Origin: Alphaproteobacteria bacterium UBA3650
GTDB taxonomy: Bacteria; Pseudomonadota; Alphaproteobacteria; CAAHEQ01; UBA3637
Assembly (NCBI GenBank): GCA_002373815.1
Contig: DFKH01000123.1
Span: 1 to 6,859 of the forward strand
DNA: 6,859 nt
Reading direction: 5' to 3'
Shown here: positions 1 to 6,281 of the stretch, piece by piece
Position numbering within the stretch: position 1 is the stretch's first letter
Layout of the letters: every line of letters starts with the position of its first letter
The notes under the pieces: model-generated
Seen by the model: the letters and a program-made list of their open reading frames with translations, nothing else
Told to the model about the DNA's origin: nothing
Databases searched by the model: none
Program-made: the position numbers and the translations under genes

Positions 1-1033
1 CAAGTTCTGTTTTACCAACACCTGTCGTACCAATGAATAAAAAGGATCCAATGGGGCGATTGGGGTCTTGCATACCGGAACGTGAACGACGTATTGCGTC
101 AGCCACCACTTTGACAGCATTGTCTTGACCAACAACTCGCAAGCGCAAAGTATCTTCAGCGTGTGCCATACGAGCTTTGTCCTCTGCATCTACTTTGTCC
201 ACAGGAATGCCTGTCCAATCAGCAATGGTGCGATTGCAAAATTCTGGGGTCAACGTGTTTTCTTCTTCAGCTACCTCACCCCGAGCAATATCCATCATCA
301 ATAAACTGGCGGAATCATCTAATAAGTCTAAGGCCTTTTCTGGAAAATAACGTTGTTTGATATAACGAGCAGTCAATTGACAGGCTACCTTGACCGTTTC
401 GGCTGGAATTTTAATGTCGTAGTGTTGCTCATATTTCCCTTTACGAGCCTGCACAATTTCAATACTTTCTTCCAATGTTGGCTCTTCCAATAATAAAGGC
501 TGTAAACATCCCATTACGGCAGGGTCTTTTTCAACTGTTGTCACATAGGTTTGGGTATCTGTTTCCAAAATACAATTGATTTTTCCCGATACAAGCGAAA
601 GTTTTAAAAATTTAGCAGGTTCTTTGTTTTCTGGAGAAATATCCATATAAACTAAAAAACTCATGTCTTTTAAATAAAGAACTTTTTGTCCGTTTGTCTC
701 AATAATACTTTGCATGACTTGTTTAACTAAGGTTGCATATTCCGCATCGGAAGCTGCATCTAACATCAATGCCCCGACATCAAATCCAACCACCTCTTTT
801 GTCTGCATGTAATCAGGAGCATCCTCTGAAGCCATAAATTGAACAAGCCCTTCAATCAGTGCCGATTTACCAATGCCAGCTGGTCCGACAACAATAGGAT
901 TGTTTTTATCATCACGGAGGAGTGCATGGATCAGACGCTCCAATTCTTTTTCGCGCCCAATTAAAGTGGGCAATTTTCCTTCTTTTGCCTGTGTTGTATA
1001 ATTGATTATATATTTCGTAGCATCAAATGGCAT
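1..1033 (-). CDS. ClpB/ClpC-like AAA+ protein with degenerate first ATPase module (3' end outside window)
   Basis: A 344-residue N-terminal part is visible; the gene continues past the left edge. It resembles Hsp100 unfoldases/disaggregases: IGREKELERL (res 25-34), Walker A GPAGIGKS (50-57), the NBD1 small domain with PEKALDLLDDSAS (231-243), the linker ADWTGIPV (271-278), VVGQDNAV (300-307), DPNRPIGSFLF (323-333) and a second Walker A GTTGVGKTEL (335-344). The ATG follows AAGGAAGG by 6 nt, and an in-frame TAA (the upstream gene's stop) lies five codons before it, so the usual N-terminal Clp repeat domain is genuinely missing. The coiled-coil M domain of ClpB is also absent. In NBD1 the Walker B segment reads VLYLKDMS instead of the family's ILFIDELH, the pore-loop KYRG is replaced by ASDA, and the RRF arginine-finger segment by MGC. 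NBD1 therefore probably does not hydrolyse ATP (inference). NBD2 looks normal as far as visible, except P to T in Walker A. It lies 12 nt after the secreted-protein gene, probably in one operon. ClpB, ClpC or ClpA symbols are not justified. Confidence 0.85.
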   Translation of the reverse strand, partial: MPFDATKYIINYTTQAKEGKLPTLIGREKELERLIHALLRDDKNNPIVVGPAGIGKSALIEGLVQFMASEDAPDYMQTKEVVGFDVGALMLDAASDAEYATLVKQVMQSIIETNGQKVLYLKDMSFLVYMDISPENKEPAKFLKLSLVSGKINCILETDTQTYVTTVEKDPAVMGCLQPLLLEEPTLEESIEIVQARKGKYEQHYDIKIPAETVKVACQLTARYIKQRYFPEKALDLLDDSASLLMMDIARGEVAEEENTLTPEFCNRTIADWTGIPVDKVDAEDKARMAHAEDTLRLRVVGQDNAVKVVADAIRRSRSGMQDPNRPIGSFLFIGTTGVGKTEL

Positions 1034-1045
1034 TTTATTCCTTCC

Positions 1046-1978
1046 TTAAAAAACAAAGGTGTTTCTTGTGGGTCGTTCATCCTCAACATCTTTTGCTTCC
1101 CAATAATCTTCATTGGATAATTGTACATCTTCCATTAAAATGAAACCATCATAATTGGATCCAGACATATAGGCTTTCATATAAGCTTTGGAGGGATCTC
1201 CCCATATATATCTTTCACCATCATCTGGATAGCCATATTTTGAAAAAACAGCATCCCAAAATTCTTTTTGACGTAAAACTTTTTTGGCTTTATTGATACG
1301 TGTAAAATTCAAAGAATTATCACCTTTGTTCATATACAGTATTTTGTAAAGTAAATTATCAGTTGCGTTTGAGGTGAAATAAAGGCGAATAACCTCATTT
1401 TTACGTGTCAAAGTTGCTTCGGAAATGTATCTTGTTTTTTGGTGACAAGCAAGATCTTTAACACATTGTTTGATTTGATCTGGGATAACTAATCCTTTTT
1501 GACGACAGGCATAATCATAATCTGTCGCATAGTATAAAGGCACGCTTTCTTGAGTGACGGTCACACGATACCCCTTTTGTTTGGCCTTTTGAAAAATTTC
1601 TTTAGCCGGTAATCCTAAACTGAAGTCAGAGATGTCAAAAGAGGAAACATCATGAAGGGGAACGGGGGGAGTGCTTGGAGATGAAGAAACAACCGTCACT
1701 GGTGCCGGTGATGTGCCAGATAAATCAATGTGTGTAGATGGTATGGATGGCAATGGCTGGGACGGCGGCGGTGTCGGCTGCGTAGGTTGATCACGACTAT
1801 TGTCCAAATCAATGCGAATATCGGGAGCAGGTGGTGGTGTTAAACGAACGCTGTCCAAAGGTGGAGCTGTTCGACCCAAAATAGGCGTGTCATCAAAAAA
1901 AGGAATGTCAAAATCTTCCTGAGCTGAGGCTGTTCCTGTACATAACAGCAAAAAGCAGAGTAGAAAAATTTTTGTCAT
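1046..1978 (-). CDS. secreted proline-rich protein of unknown function
   Basis: This 310-residue protein is not recognised. The start at 1978 is preferred over the in-frame ATG at 2029 because it follows an AGGGGA ribosome site and begins directly with a signal peptide: MTK, a hydrophobic core (res 4-13) and a likely signal peptidase I site at TASA/Q (res 16-20). Residues about 38-107 are a low-complexity Pro/Ser/Thr linker with runs such as TPPPAP and TPPPSQP. The C-terminal half (about 112-310) looks folded, with three cysteines (C158, C172, C178), many aromatic residues and a segment FWDAVFSKYGYPDDGERYIW (240-259). With no other membrane segment it is probably periplasmic or extracellular. 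It is the first gene of a probable two-gene unit with the ClpB/C-like ATPase 12 nt downstream; an exported protein paired with a cytoplasmic AAA+ protein is unexpected. No enzymatic motif was seen. Confidence 0.85.
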   Translation of the reverse strand: MTKIFLLCFLLLCTGTASAQEDFDIPFFDDTPILGRTAPPLDSVRLTPPPAPDIRIDLDNSRDQPTQPTPPPSQPLPSIPSTHIDLSGTSPAPVTVVSSSPSTPPVPLHDVSSFDISDFSLGLPAKEIFQKAKQKGYRVTVTQESVPLYYATDYDYACRQKGLVIPDQIKQCVKDLACHQKTRYISEATLTRKNEVIRLYFTSNATDNLLYKILYMNKGDNSLNFTRINKAKKVLRQKEFWDAVFSKYGYPDDGERYIWGDPSKAYMKAYMSGSNYDGFILMEDVQLSNEDYWEAKDVEDERPTRNTFVF

Positions 1979-2001
1979 GAATCCCCTTTTAAATTTTTTT
2001 C

Positions 2002-2030
2002 TTGACCTTTGGTCACATTCGTTATACATT
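2002..2030 (+). promoter_or_regulatory. candidate sigma-70 promoter for mlaA
   Basis: A -35 hexamer TTGACC (2002-2007) lies 17 bp from a -10-like TACATT (2025-2030, 4 of 6 consensus bases) in the 105-bp divergent intergenic region, giving a leader of about 45 nt before mlaA. The -35 is overlapped by a short inverted repeat TGACC-TTT-GGTCA (2003-2015). On the opposite strand TATAAC (2026 down to 2021) could be the -10 for the leftward gene, but no good -35 matches it. Inference from consensus only. Confidence 0.4.
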
Positions 2031-2083
2031 AGAACATAACAAAACTATTTTTAACTGAAAAGTTTTAGAAAATCAAGTAAAAA

Positions 2084-2863
2084 ATGGGAAAAAAGAGCTT
2101 TATTTTATTTTTTTGCTTATTTGCGGTGCTTTCTGGATGTGCGACACGACCGACTAATCCCGAGGAGTTAAAGGCTTATGAAGAAGTGAACGATCCGCTG
2201 GAACCAATGAATCGTGGTATCCACGCTTTTAATCAAGTAGCAGATAAAATCGTTTTAAAACCCATTGCAAAGGGATATCGTGCAGTAGTTCCATCTTTTT
2301 ATCGTGGGTGGGTGAGCAATTTCTTTGATAATTTAAGTCAGCCTGTTCATTTTTTAAATGCCTTGCTACAAGGTCAACTTAAAGATGCCGGATCATCTCT
2401 GGGGCGTTTTGTAACAAATACGACTTTTGGCTTATTTGGACTTTTTGATGTGGCGACGGAAGCGGGGATTCCTAATCCCAGTAATGACTTTGGTCAAACT
2501 TTGGCAAAATGGGGATGGGATGGGGATGGTGGACCATTTTTGATGTTGCCTATTTTAGGACCATCAAATGTCCGTGATGGGATTGGAACAGGTGTTGATG
2601 CCGTTGCACATCCGATGGGATGGGCATTGTGGAATGAACAAAAGTTGCATTATGGTCTGGTTGGACTTGATGGGGTGGCTACACGTGAAAGGGCCTTAGA
2701 TTTGTTGGATGATTTAGAAAAAACATCAACAGATTATTATGCTACATTGCGTACCATGTCTCGTCAAAATCGTAGAAAGAAAATCAATCAAGTTTTGAAT
2801 AACAAAGAAGATGAAAAACCTGATTATGAAGCAGATTTTTCAGATATAGAATGGGAGGATTAA
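2084..2863 (+). CDS. mlaA: MlaA (VacJ) outer-membrane lipoprotein
   Basis: MlaA sits in the outer membrane and removes mislocalised phospholipids from the outer leaflet, passing them to periplasmic MlaC to keep lipid asymmetry. The 259-residue product starts with a lipoprotein signal (hydrophobic res 6-16, lipobox LSGC with acylated Cys19). It then carries family-typical segments: NDPLEPMNRGIHAFN (36-50), the SQPVHFLNALLQG region (85-97), GRFVTNTTFGLFGLFDVA (107-124), the DFGQTLAKWG segment (135-144) and GPFLMLPILGPSNVRDG (150-166). Length is normal for the family. The last 20 or so residues are strongly acidic and less conserved. The start is fixed by an in-frame TAA just upstream (2078-2080), yet no clear Shine-Dalgarno precedes it, unlike all other genes here. 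The mlaC ATG follows the stop by one base, so the two are cotranscribed. Confidence 0.96.
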   Translation: MGKKSFILFFCLFAVLSGCATRPTNPEELKAYEEVNDPLEPMNRGIHAFNQVADKIVLKPIAKGYRAVVPSFYRGWVSNFFDNLSQPVHFLNALLQGQLKDAGSSLGRFVTNTTFGLFGLFDVATEAGIPNPSNDFGQTLAKWGWDGDGGPFLMLPILGPSNVRDGIGTGVDAVAHPMGWALWNEQKLHYGLVGLDGVATRERALDLLDDLEKTSTDYYATLRTMSRQNRRKKINQVLNNKEDEKPDYEADFSDIEWED

Positions 2864-2864
2864 T

Positions 2865-3461
2865 ATGAAAAAAATGATATTGTTTTTAGTTGCTGTATTT
2901 ATGTCTTTTGCTGTGAGAGCAGAGGATCCGGCCATCAATTTTGTGGATAAATTAGCAGATAAGATTCTGACAGAAGTGGTCACCTCAAATAAAGAGAAAG
3001 ATGAAAAAGAAACACTCTTTCGCGACGCTTTTACGGAAGCTGTTGATTTGAAAGGCGTGGGACAGTTTGTACTTGGAACTGTGTGGAAAAAAACATCAGA
3101 AGAAGATCGAACTGCGTTTTTAAATGCATTTACAGATTTAACCGTAAAAACATGGGCAGATCGCTTTAATTTATATACGGGGCAACAAATTATTTTCCAA
3201 GGAACACGCAATGCAGAACGTGGTCAGATTTATGTAGATAGTGTGATTCAAGATAAACAACCTGTTGAAGTAATATGGCGTTTGCGTCCATCAAAGGATT
3301 CCTATAAAATTGTCGATATCGTTGTAGAAGGGGTAAGTATGGCGTCTACATATCGAAATGATTATCGTGCTTTCTTGCAACAAAATGCAAATAGCGTTTC
3401 AGCCTTAACAGAAGAATTGGCTCGCAAAAGTCGCGAATTTAAAAGTGAAAATGCAAAATAA
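2865..3461 (+). CDS. mlaC: MlaC periplasmic phospholipid-binding shuttle protein
   Basis: MlaC (Ttg2D/toluene-tolerance family) carries phospholipids across the periplasm between MlaA and the inner-membrane MlaFEDB transporter. The 198-residue product has a Sec signal peptide (hydrophobic res 4-16, probable cleavage AVRA/E near residue 19). Family features follow: a helical N-terminal half with KGVGQFVLGTVWKKTSEEDR (res 63-82) and the FLNAFTDLTVKTWADRF helix, then the beta-rich half with GQQIIFQGTR, VEVIWRLRP and the hallmark IVDIVVEGVSMASTYRNDYR (149-168). A strong GGGAGGA ribosome site lies inside the end of mlaA, which supports tight translational coupling. The inner-membrane partners mlaF, mlaE, mlaD and mlaB are not adjacent. 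There is no terminator after the stop; the next promoter begins at the following base. Confidence 0.95.
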   Translation: MKKMILFLVAVFMSFAVRAEDPAINFVDKLADKILTEVVTSNKEKDEKETLFRDAFTEAVDLKGVGQFVLGTVWKKTSEEDRTAFLNAFTDLTVKTWADRFNLYTGQQIIFQGTRNAERGQIYVDSVIQDKQPVEVIWRLRPSKDSYKIVDIVVEGVSMASTYRNDYRAFLQQNANSVSALTEELARKSREFKSENAK

Positions 3462-3490
3462 TTGACAAAAAGCACGTTTAGGTGTATAAT
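3462..3490 (+). promoter_or_regulatory. consensus sigma-70 promoter for the 3530-4734 gene pair
   Basis: A perfect TTGACA (3462-3467) and a perfect TATAAT (3485-3490) are separated by an optimal 17 bp. The -35 begins immediately after the mlaC stop codon (3459-3461). Transcription would start near 3497, giving a leader of about 33 nt that contains GGC-A6-GCC and an AGGAGG ribosome site 5 nt before the ATG at 3530. This is the best promoter in the window, suggesting strong constitutive expression of the unknown genes behind it. Confidence 0.85.
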
Positions 3491-3529
3491 ATGTCACACA
3501 GGCAAAAAAGCCATTGAACAGGAGGAAAA

Positions 3530-4462
3530 ATGTCAAAAACGCCCGTACCAGTATCAGCAGAAGAATTTGCAAGAACATATAGAGAGAGTGCAAGATCTAG
3601 CACAGCTTCGACACATTCGAGTACTTCAACAACAGCTACCCCAAAAAGCGGTGTGTTATGGAAAGTAATCGGCATCCTTGGGTTAGCTACTACAACCTTT
3701 TTAGGTGGAATGCTGGCACGTGGGGGAAATACACAAAAGGGAAGTTCTGGACGTAACTCTGGCGCTGCTATCTCTGAGCAAGAGATAGACCCTGTATATT
3801 ATCCCCAAAATGGTCGTACTACTTTTGAAAAGCCTTTACCACATGAACATCCTGTATCAAGTCCAGTAAAAACAGTTTATCACGAAGTCAATGCAGGGAC
3901 ACGAGATATCGTTTATGACGCAGGATCAACTGCGGATAGTATTGCAGATTTGGCGGGAAGTGTTGCAGGGGCGTTGGATGGTATCGGTGATGTACAAAAC
4001 GCGAAATATCGCACAGCGGCACAACGCGAACGCTTAAAACGTCAAAAAGAGATGGACAGAGCACGTGTTGAAAGAGAAAAAGCGAGATTGGAAAGACAAA
4101 AAATTAGTAACGACCAAGCAAGATTGAATATGGAATTGAAACGCCAAAGAGAGGCTCAAAGGGAAGCAGACCGTTTACGTCAGATAAGAGAAAATGAGCA
4201 AAAGCGTTTGCAAAAAGAACGGGAGGCTCAGCGTAAAGCGGCTCAAAGAGCGGCGGATGCACAACGTAGAAAAGCAGAAGCCGAACGAAAGAAAGCGGAA
4301 GCAGAGGCAAAACGTCGTGCAAAACGTGTCAGCAGATTGGAACGCAATTTGAACCGAATGGATAAAATGATTGCTGCAACAGAACGAAACCTAAATGACG
4401 TGAATAAGCGCGTTATGGTAGCGCAGCAAAAAAGACAATCTTCCGACGTTTATCGGGCTTAA
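3530..4462 (+). CDS. single-pass membrane protein with long charged coiled coil, unknown function
   Basis: This 310-residue protein is not recognised. Order of parts: a Ser/Thr-rich N-terminus (res 1-40), one hydrophobic segment with Gly/Thr (about 42-62, VLWKVIGILGLATTTFLGGM), a Gly/Ser/Pro-rich linker (65-115), a small Asp/Ala/Gly-rich stretch (125-154), and from about 160 to 300 an almost uninterrupted Arg/Lys/Glu/Gln/Ala coiled coil with repeats such as QREAQREADR and KAEAERKKAEAEAKRRAKR. The N-terminus lacks signal-peptide form, so the hydrophobic segment is more likely a membrane anchor. Its architecture is loosely TolA-like, but no TolA C-terminal domain is present, and coiled-coil composition makes similarity uninformative. 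The start follows AGGAGG closely and lies behind a consensus promoter. The stop overlaps an ATG of the next frame (TAATG, 4460-4464), and the next gene is probably cotranscribed. Confidence 0.85.
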   Translation: MSKTPVPVSAEEFARTYRESARSSTASTHSSTSTTATPKSGVLWKVIGILGLATTTFLGGMLARGGNTQKGSSGRNSGAAISEQEIDPVYYPQNGRTTFEKPLPHEHPVSSPVKTVYHEVNAGTRDIVYDAGSTADSIADLAGSVAGALDGIGDVQNAKYRTAAQRERLKRQKEMDRARVEREKARLERQKISNDQARLNMELKRQREAQREADRLRQIRENEQKRLQKEREAQRKAAQRAADAQRRKAEAERKKAEAEAKRRAKRVSRLERNLNRMDKMIAATERNLNDVNKRVMVAQQKRQSSDVYRA

Positions 4463-4476
4463 TGGGAGTTAAAAAA

Positions 4477-4734
4477 ATGAATACAATAGCGAAATTATCC
4501 CTTTTGGGAGCGGTATTTGCAACCAGTTGTATGCCAATGCCTGTTCCTGCTTATGCAAAAGAGACGCTTGCAGGGGCAAAAGATAGACCTTCAAAAAAGG
4601 CTGAAGGGGTGACACCCAGTTCTGTCCCTGAAACTAAAATACAGTATCCGCCATTTGATCCCCGTTTTCCTCATCCATTGAATCCACAAGTGAAAGCAAA
4701 GATTTCTGGCTCATATGATAGGGTTGGGCGGTAA
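4477..4734 (+). CDS. small secreted protein, unknown function
   Basis: An 85-residue product is expected from the ATG at 4477, which follows GGGAG (4464-4468) by 8 nt; an alternative in-frame ATG at 4462 overlaps the previous stop and would add five residues (MGVKK). The protein begins with a Sec-type signal: MNTIAK, a hydrophobic core LSLLGAVFATS, then a probable signal peptidase I site at PAYA/K (about residue 28). The mature chain is only about 57 residues, hydrophilic and Pro-rich, with a segment YPPFDPRFPHPLNPQ near the end, and no cysteines. The Cys in FATSC is a poor lipobox, so lipidation is unlikely but not excluded. Cotranscription with the coiled-coil membrane protein suggests a shared envelope role (inference). 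No family is recognised. Confidence 0.75.
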   Translation: MNTIAKLSLLGAVFATSCMPMPVPAYAKETLAGAKDRPSKKAEGVTPSSVPETKIQYPPFDPRFPHPLNPQVKAKISGSYDRVGR

Positions 4735-4762
4735 ATTTTTGCGTATGAATCAATAAAATATC

Positions 4763-4792
4763 TTGACTTTTATGGAGAGATTGAAGTATAAT
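4763..4792 (+). promoter_or_regulatory. sigma-70 promoter for glyQS
   Basis: TTGACT (4763-4768) and a perfect TATAAT (4787-4792) are 18 bp apart. Transcription would start close to 4799, leaving a leader of about 30 nt with an AAGGAG ribosome site (4816-4821) six nt before the ATG. The spacer and the -10 are covered by the 4774-4798 inverted repeat. Confidence 0.75.
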
Positions 4793-4798
4793 CTCTCC
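4774..4798. terminator. perfect inverted repeat over the glyQS -10: terminator of the upstream unit and/or operator
   Basis: GGAGAGATT (4774-4782) and AATCTCTCC (4790-4798) are exact reverse complements around a 7-nt loop GAAGTAT. The right arm contains the last three bases of the TATAAT box. Downstream the + strand reads AGTTTTATTTTTATT, a T-rich though interrupted tract, so the transcript of the upstream pair could end here. The glyQS transcript should begin just after the hairpin. The symmetric position over a promoter would also suit a repressor site. The repeat itself is certain; its role is inference. Confidence 0.6.
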
Positions 4799-4827
4799 AG
4801 TTTTATTTTTATTGGAAGGAGTCAAAA

Positions 4828-6195
4828 ATGCCAGCAACCTCTATGGACCAATTGGTTAGTTTATGTAAACGTCGTGGTTTTGTTTTTCAAAGCGCAGATA
4901 TTTATGGTGGATTGCAGGGTGTTTATGATTATGGACCTTTGGGGGTCGAATTAAAGAATAATTTAAAGGCTGCATGGTGGCGTTCAATGGTCTATGAACG
5001 TGATGATGTAGAAGGGTTGGATGCAAGTATTTTGACTTTGCGTAAAGTTTTGCATTACAGTGGGCATGAAGACACCTTTTCCGATCCTATGCAAGATTGT
5101 AAGCGTTGCAAATGTCGTTTTCGTGCGGATCATGTGAAAGATGGCAAATGTCCGGAATGTGGTTCCACAGAGCTGACAGAGCCACGTCCTTTTAATTTAA
5201 TGTTTAAAACAAATGTGGGGCCTATTGATGATGGCTCTGTTTTTGCTTATTTGCGTCCCGAAACAGCACAGGCTATTTTTACGCAATTTAAAAATGTGAT
5301 TGATTCGACGTCTCGTAAAGTGCCTTTTGGAATTGCACAGATTGGCAAGTCTTTCCGTAATGAAATTACACCTCGTAATTTTATTTTCCGTGTGCGTGAA
5401 TTTGAACAGATGGAGTTGGAATTTTTTGTGAAACCTGGTACAGATTTAGATTGGTTGGAAAATTGGCGTGAATATCGCCTCAAATGGTGGGAAGCACAGG
5501 GACTTGATTTAAGCAAAATGCATGTGCATGATATTGCCAAAGAAGATTTAGCTCATTATTCCAAAAAAACATACGATTTGGAATATCAATTCCCTCATGG
5601 TCTGGAAGAATTAGAAGGGATTGCTGATCGTCAAGATTATGACTTAGGCAATCATACACGTTACCAAGAAGAAATGAATTTATCCGCCAAAGTACATAAA
5701 AATGTCGATTCTACAGCTCGTTTGGCGGTGTTTGATGAAGAGGAAAAGAAATGGATCGTGCCATTTGTGATTGAACCATCGGCTGGTGTGGATCGTGCGT
5801 TTTTGGCTGTGATGACCGAGGCCTATACTGAAGAAAAACTCCCTAATGGTGAAACAAGAACAGTATTAAAATTGAAAAAACATTTGGCACCTGTGAAAGT
5901 GGCTGTGATTCCTTTGAAGCGTAATAATGAACAGATTGTATCCTTGGCACACCAAATCAAAGCTGACCTTTTGAAAACTGGTATTGGCCGCGTGATGCTG
6001 GAGGATTCTGGTAACATTGGTAAGGCCTATCGCCGACATGATGAAATCGGCACGCCAATTTGTATTACGGTGGATTTCGAGTCTATTGAACAGCAGCCAG
6101 CGACAGTGACTTTGCGTAATCGTGACACAATGGCACAAGAGCGTGTGGCGGTGGCAGATTTGCCCAAATACCTAAAAGAATTTTTTGGTGCATAA
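4828..6195 (+). CDS. glyQS: glycyl-tRNA synthetase, single-chain (class II) type
   Basis: This cytoplasmic enzyme charges tRNA-Gly with glycine using ATP. The 455-residue product is a full-length homodimeric-type GlyRS, not the alpha2beta2 GlyQ/GlyS form. Visible landmarks are the N-terminal IYGGLQGVYDYGPLGVELK (res 25-43), a zinc-ribbon insert with C91, C94, C108 and C111 (CKRC and CPEC), FNLMFKTNVGP (122-132), the substrate-site YLRPETAQAIF (141-151), motif 2 IGKSFRNEITPR (172-183) followed by EFEQMELEFF, motif 3 VIEPSAGVDRAF (314-325), and a C-terminal anticodon-binding domain from about 352 (HLAPVKVAVIPL) to the end. All key catalytic segments look intact. It has its own promoter and a good ribosome site. 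No terminator follows, so some readthrough into rpsU is possible. Most proteobacteria are known to use the two-subunit enzyme, which makes this type notable. Confidence 0.97.
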   Translation: MPATSMDQLVSLCKRRGFVFQSADIYGGLQGVYDYGPLGVELKNNLKAAWWRSMVYERDDVEGLDASILTLRKVLHYSGHEDTFSDPMQDCKRCKCRFRADHVKDGKCPECGSTELTEPRPFNLMFKTNVGPIDDGSVFAYLRPETAQAIFTQFKNVIDSTSRKVPFGIAQIGKSFRNEITPRNFIFRVREFEQMELEFFVKPGTDLDWLENWREYRLKWWEAQGLDLSKMHVHDIAKEDLAHYSKKTYDLEYQFPHGLEELEGIADRQDYDLGNHTRYQEEMNLSAKVHKNVDSTARLAVFDEEEKKWIVPFVIEPSAGVDRAFLAVMTEAYTEEKLPNGETRTVLKLKKHLAPVKVAVIPLKRNNEQIVSLAHQIKADLLKTGIGRVMLEDSGNIGKAYRRHDEIGTPICITVDFESIEQQPATVTLRNRDTMAQERVAVADLPKYLKEFFGA

Positions 6196-6203
6196 AAAAG
6201 GAC

Positions 6204-6232
6204 TTGATTTTTGTGTCAGAATTTGATATAAT
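6204..6232 (+). promoter_or_regulatory. sigma-70 promoter for rpsU
   Basis: TTGATT (6204-6209) and a perfect TATAAT (6227-6232) are 17 bp apart, starting 8 bases after the glyQS stop. The predicted start near 6239 gives a leader of about 43 nt. The -10 region (TTGATATAATCT) resembles that of glyQS (TTGAAGTATAATCT). Confidence 0.75.
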
Positions 6233-6281
6233 CTTGGCAATTGGTTCAACAAAACTAACAATTTGAAAGGGGTGAATTCCT

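Noticed and set aside
163..360. Rightward 65-residue reading frame
   Set aside because: It lies wholly antisense to the clearly homologous Clp-like ATPase and resembles no protein; chance shadow.
2840..3211. Leftward 123-residue reading frame
   Set aside because: Antisense to mlaC, which is strongly supported by family motifs.
3462..3668. Rightward 68-residue frame across the consensus promoter
   Set aside because: It overlaps the promoter and the start of the coiled-coil gene in another frame and has no ribosome site.
3530..4462. Identification of the coiled-coil protein as TolA
   Set aside because: Only membrane anchor plus charged coiled coil are shared; no TolA C-terminal domain and no tol/pal neighbours.
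4477..4734. Small secreted protein as a lipoprotein
   Set aside because: FATSC has Ala at -3 and Ser at -1, a poor lipobox, while PAYA gives a good signal peptidase I site.
5247..5540. Leftward 97-residue frame
   Set aside because: Antisense to the glycyl-tRNA synthetase core; chance shadow.
6272..6274. GTG as alternative rpsU start
   Set aside because: It is out of frame with S21 and forms part of the ribosome site.
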